Shown: one piece after another, positions 38,026 to 50,100 of the stretch
Layout of the letters: every line of letters begins with the position of its first letter
Numbering within the stretch: the first letter of the stretch is position 1
Assembly (NCBI GenBank): GCA_016801845.1
Contig: CM028907.1
Location: forward strand, 18,560,098 to 18,624,097
Length of the DNA stretch: 64,000 nucleotides
Direction of reading: 5' to 3'
From: Polydactylus sextarius
Taxonomy: Eukaryota > Chordata > Actinopteri > Polynemidae
Notes under the pieces: generated by a model
What the model was told of the DNA's origin: nothing
Database searches by the model: none
What the model saw: only the letters and a program-made list of their open reading frames with translations
Made by a program: the position numbers and the translations under genes

Positions 38026-38096
38026 ATGACCTTCACTGTGGGTGATCAGCAGCTGTCACAGCGGGCTTCTGACATGCCGAAAACGATACCTCAGAG
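38026..38096 (+). other. Candidate 71-bp exon, unidentified
   Basis: A GC-richer island bounded by ...TTTGTAACCGTAG (acceptor AG at 38024-38025) and CTCAGAG|GTAGG (donor GT at 38097). The single open frame between them reads MTFTVGDQQLSQRASDMPKT and four more residues, 23 codons plus two bases, so it would end in phase 2. The polypyrimidine tract (TATCTTTTTGCGTTTG) is modest. I do not recognise the peptide. It could equally be a conserved non-coding element, since the unusual base composition continues past the donor. Confidence 0.25.
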
Positions 38097-41000
38097 GTAG
38101 GATCACACAGGCAACTTAGAAAATCAGACAGTCAATGAGCCAGAATAATCGACTGACCTTTCTTTTTGCTTACCTACCATCATTTGTCTGGCTCATAATA
38201 GAAACTGCACAATGGAAGATTAAACATTGATATGTGGCCGGGCCTCATTATAAACTCAGACTACAGAGGTAAATGTCCTGTTGAAGATTTCCAGTTGAGC
38301 CATGCTTATGTGTGAACAGTCTGTCGCTCCTTTTCTAGGGAATCCAAGATTTAGAAAAAGATGCATTTATAAAACTGAAGGCTAACCTCCATAGTCCTGT
38401 GTTTTCTGTTTTTTTCCCAATAGGAGGGAACATTAAATAAGTTCCGGCTATAACCAAATGTTCTTTTAAATTTCTGAATCATCTCTGTCAGAACACCTTA
38501 GCTTTTAAAAAAACACAATAATTTGATTATATATATTTTAATACAGCTTTTGCAAGTACACACACACTGACAGAGTTGTATGAGTGAAGTATCCCCCACA
38601 AACAGCTGGATACACATTAAGCACCATTGCACATATACACATGTAATATTTCTATTTCCTTTCAACATTTTAAATTCTTTATCTCCTCCCAAACACAGAT
38701 ATGAAAATTTCTGAGAGGAAGTAGAAAGTCCTCTTGTTGATTGACTCCCAAGTGCTCTCCATCGTTTCAAGATTTATTTTCTTGCTTCATTTTCATTTGC
38801 AATTAAATGCTATTCCCAAAACTGTAAGCATGACTCAGAAATCCTCATATTTCTCCACCCACATCAGCTACACACAAGAGTAGCGCTACATACACATAGG
38901 AGACATTAGTTTTCGAAAGCGAGTTCATGAAGAAAGAGAAAACCTGCTGGTGGGAGGAAGTTGGCCCACCTTGGATAATAGCAGCAGATTGAATCGCTAT
39001 ACATGGTCAGCCTCTCAACCATCTGCTGGTACCATGGGAGTCTGGGGTATAGACCCCCCACTGTATCATCCCCAGCCCAAGCCTGGCCTGCATTCAGGTT
39101 CAGGTGGCTGGTGCATATGCTGTCATCTCTGAACTGGTGCCCAAATTACATTTAATCTTACATGTACTGCCGGAAACAAAACACAGTTCGACTCCCAGTT
39201 GTAGAGCAGTGGAGTTTGGGGTGAACTAGGAATATGAGGGAAATTGAGGATGAAGGATGATGAATGTTTACTGCTATGAAATTGTGGGGAGCCTGAAGTT
39301 GTTCAGAACTGTCATAAAAGCTGTGGTTACCAGTGCATTTGGATTGTGTCAATTAAAAGCCAAGCAATGGCTATTTGCCACCACTTGTCACTTTTCCTGT
39401 TAGATTTCATCAGTTAATTAATCTTTAAAGGTAAAACTATTCCAAATTCCACAATGATTTCATAGTAAAATGTGGGCCATCATAGTGTTAGAGTGTGCAG
39501 TGACTTGGACAGATATACAGGTAAAAAATTACTTCAACAACTTTGATATATTTACCAGTCTGCTAGCAAACACACACACAAAAAACCCCTTTGTACTGTG
39601 TGTTACTACATGTATGTATTCCTTCCATACATATTTTTAAGCTTTATTAACAGGATGACGAATGTCACCAAAGGCCTCATTATGTTGGTAGTTTTTACAA
39701 TTACTTACAACTGCAAATGATAAGAGCCAAACTTTTATTTTTTTTTCTACAGTTGGGTTTTCTTTACAGTGAATCTTACAGACCCATTGAGATATAGTGT
39801 GTTGTCTTGTTTAATGATTTCCCATATTTCTAATCATCTTGTGATGGACTATGTTTTACTATCTAATTTTCCTCAGTATTAGATAAAAGCTTCATATAAA
39901 GCCAAAATGAATGAAGAACACCTCCATTTCTTAATCGCAGTAAATGTATACACATTTCTCTTAGTCACTCTTCTGTAGTACAACTGGTATCACTACAACT
40001 TTATATAAGGGCAATATTCAGTTCTCTTTTACCAATGCTGTCCTCAAATATCACTGCATTTAGTTCAGGCTCAATCATTTTGCAGTTAAATACCATACTA
40101 AAGTAATTGAGAGCCCATTTCACTTTAGCTTACTGAGCTGCTGGGTGGCCCCACACTCTGCTGGATTTGCTTTTGAATTAATAACCCCACCAGAAACATT
40201 TTCAATGGCTCATGATGTTAAATGTTCAACACAGAACGTTGAGCAAGGCCACGCTTATGATGTCAGTATTGATTACTCTCTCTCTCTCTCTTTCACTTGA
40301 ACACTTCTGCAAGTTTTATTAGATGGAATGAGAGCAAGAGACAGGGTTGAGCTGTTAATTGTGTTTTTAAATAAAAGTGAATTGTGGTTTTGTGGGTCAA
40401 ATGTTTTCTACTTGGAAACATCGCCTCCAGTTTTGCCTTCAGTTTTTTTTTTCTTAAAATAAAAGTGATTGATGTGATTCAAATTCAGTAGCTACTACTG
40501 CAGAAGTCAACCCTTATTAGTATATAAATCACTGGCTGAGGAGCAGCAGATCAGAGTTGTAAAATCCCCAGGCCCTCCAATTACAGACCTAATCCAGGCA
40601 TCTGCCTTGGCTGTGGACTACCAGGTGAAATACAACTCGGTCTTGCAAGTTTTACAGTACCTTGATTAGCGTGTGTTTGCTGCACACTCTTGCAGCCTAC
40701 ATCCTTAATCACCCAGCAGAAAATCTTTGAGAGCTTAAAGCAGCAATTACAGTAAAGTCGATCGATAATGACAGGTTTTGGAAAAGACCAAATGACTTTT
40801 AATGGATTTTAAAAGGTGGCATAAATAATGCACAGGCTTAGGTGTGTAATTACGGCTGACTGCCAGCTGCTATTTAACCAAATATATGTAAAGAGAGACA
40901 GTTCTTTTCCCCTCCCTTTTATCAAGCACATAAAAAAACGAGGCAGCGCGTGGCATTAAGGTCAACCTCTCTTATGCAGCACTGTGGCCAACGAAAGCCA

Positions 41001-41174
41001 AACTGTCATGGCAAATTAATGGCATCCAAAAACCCAGGGCTTCCATTTCAGTGTATTTCCTCTCTGGAAAGTGCACACAGGTCAGGGCACTGTCTCCATT
41101 ACTGCACCACAGAGGTTTGATGCACTTTATCTAGCTGGCCTTATGTCAGGTCATACACCCCAACAGAAACACTT
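38097..41174. other. Non-genic DNA with a likely conserved non-coding block
   Basis: About 40480-41170 stands out: few simple repeats, retained CpGs (GTCGATCGAT, GGCAGCGCGTGG, AATTACGGCTG), a CAGCTG E-box near 40865, several TAATTA/TTAAT cores and AATTAATGGCATCC. This is the look of a vertebrate developmental enhancer, but conservation cannot be tested here. 38950-39132 holds a GC-rich 60-codon frame of unknown meaning. A (CT)7-8 patch is at about 40277-40292. Confidence 0.4.
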
Positions 41175-41678
41175 ATGGATGTTGCAATATATCAGATACA
41201 AATCCCACAGTTTTATTTGAACTTTTTAATGGGATCAAAAAGGCGTGCCAATAAAACACATAAAAATTTGTTTAGTTCCACACCCCTGGGAGGCACTGGT
41301 TTTAATTTAGGAAGAGAGAGGATGGATTTCATTTATGCCTCTCATGGTGACTCATTGTTTTTTGCTACTTCATCCCCTCTGTGTTGGCTCTGCTTATCAT
41401 GTGTGTCATCAGTGAAAGAAAAGCATTTGCCCCTGTTCTTCATCTCCATTCATGCCGAGGGAACAGTGAGAATTCGACTTGCAGTAAGCAAAACATCACC
41501 TCAAACTTTGCCCCTTGACATACTGGTAAGTTTTATTTGGAGTTCCAGAATTCTCCACATAAGTGACATATCATCATCTGATTACCAAATGTGGAATGAG
41601 GAAGCGAATGAAATAAAGATGAATATTGCTGACTCGTTGTACCTACTCAGCTCTGAGGTCAAAGATTTTTATTTTTAA
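41175..41678 (+). other. Longest open frame (167 codons), doubtful
   Basis: This is the longest frame in the window. It is not recognised and has no signal peptide or domain; low-complexity is absent. Inside it a consensus donor GTAAGT lies at 41526-41531. An acceptor-like TGTGTGTCATCAG ends at 41412, enclosing a 113-bp exon-like segment (41413-41525) whose frame includes HLPLFFISIHAEGTVRIRLA. The frame then runs into an (AT)n array. With stop codons roughly every 16 triplets at this composition, one frame of this size in 128 kb of double-stranded reading is only mildly surprising. I consider a chance frame, possibly overlapping one real exon, most likely. Confidence 0.2.
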
Positions 41679-41696
41679 GTGTGTTAGACTATTATG

Positions 41697-41700
<4 letters not shown>

Positions 41701-41753
<53 letters not shown>
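41701..41753. repeat. (AT)26 microsatellite
   Basis: Perfect AT dinucleotide array. Confidence 0.95.
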
Positions 41754-41759
<6 letters not shown>

Positions 41760-41828
41760 ATTTGTAATGGCTAATGAGGTTGGAATGTCAGAGCATGTTT
41801 AAAGTAACAGTGGTAGCCAGTGTGCCAG

Positions 41829-41832
<4 letters not shown>

Positions 41833-41888
<56 letters not shown>

Positions 41889-41892
41889 ATAC
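41833..41892. repeat. (AT)n-(GT)n compound microsatellite
   Basis: About 38 bp of AT followed by about 18 bp of GT and a short TATAC end. Confidence 0.95.
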
Positions 41893-42256
41893 ATTGTTTT
41901 GTGAAAGTGGTGCTTGTGGTCAATTAGAAATTAGAAATTTCATGTAAATGTGAATTTATCTGAAGTCTTTATTTTGAAACATACACATTATGTACACACT
42001 AAAAAGAAGACCAGGATTGTGTTCTCATTCAAAATAGATTTAAAAACACTGTTTACCACTTGCTGTTAAAACAATTGGCCCAATAATAGAGTAGGAGCTG
42101 ATACCAGTTTAAGAATGCAGGCTGAGTTGATGCTAAACTGATGCTAAACTGATGCCATGGTGGAAGCTGGCACAGGGACACAGTACACATCAGCCAGTGC
42201 AAATAACCTGCACTGGTCTTTAGACTGACAGTTACACACTCCTAGTTAACATTTAG

Positions 42257-42259
<3 letters not shown>

Positions 42260-42293
<34 letters not shown>
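42260..42293. repeat. (AC)17 microsatellite
   Basis: Perfect dinucleotide array. Confidence 0.95.
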
Positions 42294-42296
<3 letters not shown>

Positions 42297-42385
42297 CTCT
42301 TTGTCCTTATTTCACTCTTGGCAAAGTTTGTAACTTGATGATCCAGGGTGCTTTTAGGTACCAACTTCAGGAAAAAGAAAAGTAG

Positions 42386-42402
42386 AAAAAAAAAAAAAAA
42401 AA
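42386..42402. repeat. Poly(A) tract, 17 bp
   Basis: Uninterrupted A run within a purine-rich patch (GGAAAAAGAAAAGTAG upstream). Confidence 0.85.
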
Positions 42403-43760
42403 CTCTTTCGAGAAGTCTCCCCACATTTCTCTTTTTTCTTACCTCCCACAATTCTTGACTGACAGTTTCCTCTCTCTTGTCCTTTTCTATCTACTTCCTG
42501 CCCTCTGCTTCCCTCCCTCCTTATCAATCCTTCCATTATCCTTCTTGTCTCATCTCTTGCCCCTCATGTTTGGGCTTTGACATGGTGGTGGTAGCAGTGG
42601 TGGGGGTGATGGGGATGTTTGTGTGTGTGTCAGAAGTTGACACACAACTCCTCAATGAGTGTTCAGATCTCACCGGCAGAGATGCAGGTTTAATTTTCAT
42701 CTTCTGTTTTCTTTCAGAGCCTAAGGAAAGGTTGCATCTCTTAAGTACCCAGACCCAATTCCTTTTGACAGAGTCTGTTGGTCAGTTATGACAGAAATAG
42801 CTCATTCATTAGCCCTCAGTAGTTGAAGAATCACATTCTTGGAGCCATGAGCAGCCCAGATCAAATGCAGATCAATGTCTCTTTTGAGCAAACTGACTAG
42901 AAACCATTAATACACATTGATCTCCTTTAGTGAAGTCTCACCTCTGTTGACTTAGTCATCCAGTTCAGATAGAAACCTTTTACGTTATTACAGCTTAAGT
43001 ATCAGAATGGTAATGATCACGTCCGAAAGCTCATCTGGGAGCTTCGAAGAAGATTGTAAACTCATCCTCCTCACATTTTGAGTGTCTGTTAAATTCTGCT
43101 TCCTCTAATCCAACATCATCTACCTCCATTTTCATGACACACATGTATCAAGCTGTTAACGACAGTAAGAAAATCAATGAAATCAACTGAGAATATTCAG
43201 ACAGCCATTGTCTGATCCCAACAGATAGGCTGTAAAGAGATGTTGCCCATGAATTCCACACTGATTAAACCATGAAATTATATCATTTAACAAAACCACA
43301 GGCTCTTTGTGTTTATCTTGATGACAGCTGCAAATTGACATTTTAAACTACATCAGATGTGAAAATTATGGATCAAGATTGCATCTTGCTCTCAGTGGAG
43401 GTTAAGTCTTTGGAACACCCTTGTGGCACATTTCATAGAGGATTTAAAACATGAAGCAACATAGAGGGAATAAATACTACTAAAATAGCTACTGTAATGC
43501 ATTTTGTCATGAAAGTAATAGTTTTGATTTTACTCCTCCTTCCTGAAAACCCCTGGTTAATTTAATTTCTGCTTCATTTGTCTTTATATGTCTCTGTGTA
43601 TCTCCAAGCATGTGTTTACTACCTGTTTCTCTTCCCTCTGACATTCACACTGATACACACTAATAATCTTTAACATCAGATGCTAGTGAACCTGTATATA
43701 TTTCCAACTGAGAGTCATTTGTGTGCCTGATTAATATCTCACTTTACATGTTAATTTATC

Positions 43761-43955
43761 CTCCCACAGCACAAAGATTTGCAGGTCAGGTTAATTGTTG
43801 ATTATAAATTGCCCTCAGGATTGAGTGTGAATGTCTGTTTGCCTGTATATATGCACAGCCCTGTGATAGACTGGCAATCTGTCCATTTGGATTGACTCCA
43901 ACCACCCTGTGACCGACAACAGCCTAAGCAGTATAGATAAATGATGGATGGATAC
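43761..43955 (+). repeat. Fish retroposon 3' tail ending in GGATGGA
   Basis: It can be followed along its whole length from memory of the family: CCTCCCACAGCACAAAGATTTGCAGG, then ATAAATTGCC, GAGTGTGAATG, CCTGTGATAGACTGGCAA, CTGTCC, GACTCCAACC, CCTGTGACC, AAGCAGTATAGATAAATGATGGATGGATA. This is the standard plus-strand order of the very common teleost LINE/SINE tail. It is diverged but complete at the 3' end. The same family, reversed, was split by the Tc1 element at 26 kb. Confidence 0.75.
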
Positions 43956-46900
43956 TAATTTTCTAATGTGTCATGCTTAAGCCATTTATTCCTGTTGAAA
44001 TTTGGTAAATTCAGTATCCAGCCATAGAGGTTGAGTGCAAGGCTCCATGTGGATGTCCATGTACCCACCCATTTGTTGTGTCTGCCGGGACACAACACTT
44101 TAAAGGTGAGTACTGAATACACACTGATCTAAGCGAACTCCAAGTGGATCAGAAATAGGTATAATAAAAACAGTTACACCTCTGTGTGTCCACAGCTGTA
44201 CATGTCTGCAAAGAGGAGAGCAGAGGCTTCACACCATCACTATACTGTAAACTAAAGGCTGTGACATTTGCAGAGATGCAGTAAACTTGATGTATAACAA
44301 CAGATTAATCAATCATTCTGACTGATTTCTTCATAATCAAATTTGATCATTAGTCATTTTTGTTAATTTTAACACTAATTACAGCTTCTTCATTCATGAG
44401 TTCGTGCCACCGCTCAATGTTGCTGTAGCTTTATGTCACCTGTTTGTGTGCTCCACTGTCCTCTATAACAAAAAATAACCAAAATACAATTTCAGTCCCA
44501 TCTAAAAAAATACACAAAACTGACAACCACATTGTTAGTGTTTATGTGACACTTGCGCAGCAAAGCTTAGTGAGGTTTGATAGTCTGGTCTCATCCATGC
44601 ATGAACACAAACAGCTCTTAATGAGCCTCAGATGGCTGAAGCTTTTGTTTGGCACTGCGGCTGATGATGGGAATAGTTTTTGGGAATTTAGCAGTGAACA
44701 GGTCAGGTGTTTGTAAGTGCAATAGGCATTAGTGGCGAATAAGGAATGTAGGATAAACTAACTAAGAATAAAAATGACTGCAACTCATCATAACTTTTTG
44801 TGGTATGTAGATCAGTGCTAGCCACATCCTTAGCCACTGTCAGTCTATAGTGCTAGTATGAGCATTAGACTGGATTGACACTATAACTTCATCATAAACA
44901 ATTCAAGCCATCAAATGGTATAACTTATCATTCAGTTTCAGTCAGTAAGTCATGGATAGACATCTGTTGGTGTGGTCCAGCCAAAAAGTAGCCCAGTAGG
45001 GACCCTACTGTTCATGGGCCCTGGGGTGTTCGCACCCTCTGCCCTTGCGATTGCTCTGCTTATGGAAAAAGTGAAGTGGGGGAAATGGAGCATATAAGGC
45101 CGAGGAGATAGACTTGTCTGAAACCAAGAGAAAGCTCAGAGACAAAGGACACACACACAGATACAGACACACTCATACTGAAAGGATGTAGCCAGCAGAT
45201 ATATTGCGCTTCACTCAACCAATTTGAGGTGGTTTATATCTCACATTTTGCTCTTTCCACTAATGTAGTACCCCAGTTCAGCACAAGATTACAGTACGGC
45301 TGTATTTCATCTGCCACTCTCTAACACACTATGTAATTTAGCAGGGTTTAGAAGGATTTAGCAGGGTTTTAATATGACATTGGTCATCTAGCTAGCTCGC
45401 AGACAAGTCTGCTTATCCTCTTCTTAGGTGTATTTCTTTCATTAAGGGAGTGTAAGGAGCGAAAAAAAAGTCTGATGTCATTGCACAGACAGGATTACAG
45501 AGGAGAGTTTTACTCCAGAAAAATGAAGAGTTTGGTGATTCTTTGCATCCTTCCAGTATACTTTCTGGAGTCCATTTGTCCATCACTTATACACACTCAA
45601 GTACGCATGAGTTACACACTTTGCAAAGCCGGACAAAGGAATGCAACATAAATAGTGACTATTGTCCATGATAAATTAATATACGAGTCATGAGTCAAAC
45701 AACTCTTTTACTTTTAGTGATGACTTATCTCATATTTTTACAGTGGCTTTCTGTCAGTGTAATTTGTGGTTGACCAGTTAAAACTAAAAATAGACATCTA
45801 AAAACCAAATTAGAAGCAATGTCTCTTTTTCAGAACTGTAGTCTGTTCTATAAGGATCTATTTGCCGCAGACACAAACTGTGAGAGTCCTTCCTCTTTGG
45901 CAGGAAGTTGTAATCTTTTAGGACCGAAACCGCTCACATATTTATTCCAATTGATCACATTTATTACATTAACACAACTAGAGACCCTGACACACCCCTC
46001 AAACCCCAACTTACACATTCTTTTCCGCACTTTTTATATATACTATGAAATGTCATACTTTTTATCATACATTTTATTTATTTGTTTATTTATTGATTTG
46101 TTGTTTAAATTGTTCTGTTGTCTTTATCTCATCTTTATCTTCTTTTTTACTGTTGGTAGCATAATAGCAACTCCTTGTATGTTGTAAAATCTACCCCTAT
46201 AAAGTACAATAAAGTGTGTAGGTTGTGTGCATCACAAGTGAGCAAGAGTTCTGCTAATGTCTTCAAAAATATTTAAAGGTGTTTACAATAATTTTAAAAA
46301 ATATTTTAAAGTATGGTATGCTAATACCGAAAAGAACATTCTAGCACTTAAACAACATTGCCAGAACATTGCCTAGTAACACAAAGCACAAATATCGCAG
46401 CTGAGACAGTAAGTGTGGAAAGCTGGCAACTGGAAGGGTGTTAAAAATTAATAGTAACATAGCATTGCAAGGTATGGTATTTTATGCCATGATATACAGC
46501 ATAGTTACTTATCAGGGAATAAATATTGCCAACATCTGCCCACGAGCAGAAAGTAATACTGATGCTGGAATAAAGAAAAATAACCATTATTGAAAAAGCA
46601 GCATAATAATACCAACTGAATGGATAATATTTCAATGATTTTTTTTTTCTAAAACAATGCAGAATGATTTCTTTTTCTCCACCAAATCCCCAACCTTCTA
46701 TTTTTCCACACCAGAACATGTGAGTAGTGTGGAATAGTGACAATTTCCGCTTCTCTGCTCCAGGCTGCCCTGTGTTTGACACAGATTTCACCCCGCTATA
46801 CTCAAACTGTTCGCCACTCGCTCTGAAAGAGAAAAGTGTCAGATTCCCATTGTTTTCTCCTCAAGTGTCTGGCTTTACCTGTATGGTGAGAAACTTTTTA

Positions 46901-47107
46901 TTGTCCAGATCATTGGCTGATTAGTGCATGGGTTGTATAGTTTGTCTGTGTGTAAGATGTGTGGGATTTGAACAGCCGGCCCCCTTCTCTTGGGTTGTTG
47001 GAGTGTGACAGGCTATCTACTGGTGAGGTAATTAATTAGGATAGATCTACTTAGAGCATCTCCGATAATGGTCTCTCTCTTGGACATCTCACTCATTTAT
47101 CTATGGA

Positions 47108-47109
<2 letters not shown>
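43956..47109. other. Non-genic DNA
   Basis: A 17-bp palindrome CAGTAGGGACCCTACTG lies at 44994-45010 with GGGCCC nearby. A 15-bp direct duplication (ATTTAGCAGGGTTT-type) lies at about 45337-45372. The 122-codon frame 45819-46187 (+) is hydrophobic and F/L-rich at its end because the DNA is T-rich; it is not convincing. The 116-codon frame 46441-46791 (-) is likewise anonymous. Confidence 0.45.

Positions 47110-47146
<37 letters not shown>
47110..47146. repeat. (CA)n microsatellite, ~18 units
   Basis: Perfect dinucleotide array. More degenerate CACA-rich DNA continues at 47240-47390 and gives threonine/histidine-rich spurious frames. Confidence 0.95.
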
Positions 47147-47148
<2 letters not shown>

Positions 47149-50100
47149 TACACACATGGGGGTATTAACATGTGGGAAATATTAACGGTCTCCTGCTTTT
47201 ACTATGAGAAATATTGCTGCAGGTGATTATGCAAATACATGCAATTGTGCACAAACACACAAGCAGACTTACTTCCACACCAGCACCCAATCAAAACACA
47301 CATCATGTACAGATAGACCCAGTCCAAACCCAATCAAAAAACATCTGCACGCACACATACACACACATGCACAGAGAAACACAAAAACACTTGACTTGGT
47401 GCCCAACTGAAAAGGCAGCTCTCCTTTTTATATCCCTCAGGTGCTTTTTCGCAGTAAATACCCAGAACAAAGCGCCTTTGCAAGCGAGCCAACCCCAATT
47501 ACAATCACGAGACACATTTGTCATATAAACTTTGTGCACCATGAAATTTACTGGTTCAGCAAGAAGCCTCCTTTTTATTTATGGTGTAGGACAAACACTG
47601 CTGTCTTGACGTATGGGTTGGTGTGGAAGAAATTTGTAGAATGTGGAAAGTTCTCAGCACTCATATTTTTGAGTCTTTCCAAAACATGTGCTTCCTTCAG
47701 ACCAAGTGTAATCTAGTTTCCTCTTAACCTTGATGTGAACATGCACCTGCAATTTGTGCCTTTGTGCCACAAAAAAAAAAAAAAAAATTTATGATAGGAG
47801 ATTTTATGGCCTGGCAGGAACGAGCAGTGATGGCTGTTAAACAGTTGACTTGAGCGGCAAGCAGCCCTCACCTATGACACTGTATTTGATTGGACGGGTG
47901 CCCCACATTTGACAACTTTTTGGCATCGAACTTCATGTGCAGTGGCACTGGTGCCACTTTGAAAGGCGAGTGCAGAGCACCACAAGTCTGAGTCTTTTGG
48001 CAGCTTTATTTCTCTTCCCTTTTTCCTGCTATATGTGACTTTCCAAGTGTGGGGGTGGGGAGGGGTTGCAGCAGAGCAGTGGCAGTGTGGAAGACTGTCA
48101 CTCATATCATAAATGACTCCAGCTTTGGTTCATAGCAACATAAGGCTACTTTTGCAAACAAGCAGAACAGTTTGCTATATGCCAATTTATTCCATTTCAC
48201 TCTTCACTTCCGGTTTTGCAGCTTGTTTGCTCTTTTTGCTTATCATCTGCGTATAGTGCCACAGCCCCCAACTGCAAGATCGTCTGTCAGTCAGCCAGTC
48301 AGCCAGTTAGTCGGAGAATGAGTGAGTGAATCAGTCAAGTCAGCTGGTTGTCAGATGCACTCTCCAGGGATGGGGAGCAGAGAAGGCCTTTGCCTGTCAT
48401 GTGTCAGGTGCTGTCATCACAAACCAATGCTAATGATTCATGGATTCAGTAGAAATGTGCGACATCCAGGTATCCTCCCACACTGTCATGTCACTCCACT
48501 TCTGCTCTGACAAATGCTGAATGACAGAATATATTTTTTCTGAGTTTGAGTGCAACTGCAGAGGGTTGACTACATTTTGAGATGTTAATGAATAGTCAGT
48601 AAATGGCCAACATTTTTTTTCTCCTGCTGTCAGAACATAAGTCATTATCACAGCACACAGCAAAACAGCTGCAGCGTGACATAATGATTTATGAGCCGTG
48701 ACTTTATTGTCAGTTGTAAAGCCTGTGACTTATACTGTATGTCACTGCTAAACTGTGATTTTTAAAAGAAGTTCAGAAGGTTCCTGTGTAAATATAGTCA
48801 GCAAAGCCAGCAGACTGTCACACACTATTTATCATATGTATAATTGGAATAAAGCAATGGAATTCTTGTTTGTTAATCAAAGACACGATCATTGTCAATT
48901 ATCTTAGCGTATTTTATTGAGATAATTAACCTTGTGTGTAATCTTATTCATATAAACCCCAAGGTATAAACAATCAGCTTAATCTCATTTGCCACAGCCA
49001 AAGTTTCCTGTCTAACATCTATGATGTTTTTTGCAGCAAAATGGCTCCAAATAAATCTTGAAAAAGCAGCCGAAGTAGAAGACTGTTGATTAGACTCCTC
49101 ACAGCATCCAATGCCACAGAATCAATTACATCTAATCAATGAGCAGATCAATTGTTATTACATTGTCTCACCACATTCTTAGATGCACTTGTTAAGGCAT
49201 AAACAAACACATGAGTGATTTCTGTGACAGGTAATCCCTAGAACTAAAAGTGTGGGTTTTAATCTAATCCTTTGAAAAATGTGCATATTTTAATTGATTT
49301 TATGTTTTTTTTTTTTTTTTTTTCCAAGTCTGGTCTCTCACTAAACACTAGATGTGTTTATTATGAGAATGATCCACTTCAGTCTCAACTGAAGAGTATT
49401 TTACGCTTTTACATTATGAGTGTTGAGATTAAACACATTTATGCTCATACTTAGCTCTACATACACATATATGCATGCTGGCTGTATCACAAAACTAAAT
49501 GCAGTCCACCTTGTTTTCCCAGGCTACATCCAGTCAGGTCCACACAGAGGTGGTAATTCTGTATGCTAACTACCAAAAAACACCAAAAAAGCAAATTTAG
49601 ATAGCAAACAATTATCCACAAAAAACAGAGGACCTGTAACCACATAGGTCACTGCTATTTTACTTGCACAGACAGTTCAGGTTTTGAACTCAATGGGAAC
49701 CAGACAAATGCTACAACAGCATATTGTGTCTACTGTAATATCATATGTTAAAATCTGGGCAGCCTGGGCAGAAAATGTATTTGTAGCATCTATTTGCTTT
49801 ATATGATAATATGAAGATGGGTGAAATGGCAGCTCCCCAAAAGTGAATCGAAAACATCTTGCTTGTCCCCTGGTAACTTAAGGTGCAGTTAAGGTCAAAA
49901 TCCCACCTGCTCCATGTTGGTAGAAAAGATTTAGGCCAAACATAAAATATCTGAGTACACAGCTGATATAGATTAGCAAAGATCATTTTTCTTCTTAGAT
50001 AGCTATTTAAAAGGTGGCTCTGGCTTAAATTTGTTATTTGATAACAACTTCAGACATCATTACTGAGATTGATGTGTGATTGTGTAGCTATATATTTTTT

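Larger units (their letters stand above)
41893..43760. other. Non-genic DNA with simple repeats
   Basis: Apart from the AC array and A17 tract listed separately, there is a 22-bp local duplication TGATGCTAAACTGATGCTAAAC near 42129-42151 and a C/T-rich stretch at 42465-42570. The 104-codon frame 42477-42791 arises from that tract. No gene. Confidence 0.5.

Noticed and set aside
45819..46187. 122-codon frame with a hydrophobic end that mimics a membrane protein
   Set aside because: The hydrophobic stretch is the translation of a T-rich run; no second line of evidence.
47204..47542. Histidine/threonine-rich frames
   Set aside because: They derive from CACA-rich DNA next to the (CA)n array.
48051..48065. 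G-rich run as a second G-quadruplex
   Set aside because: Only three runs of four or more G; it lacks the fourth run within loop distance.
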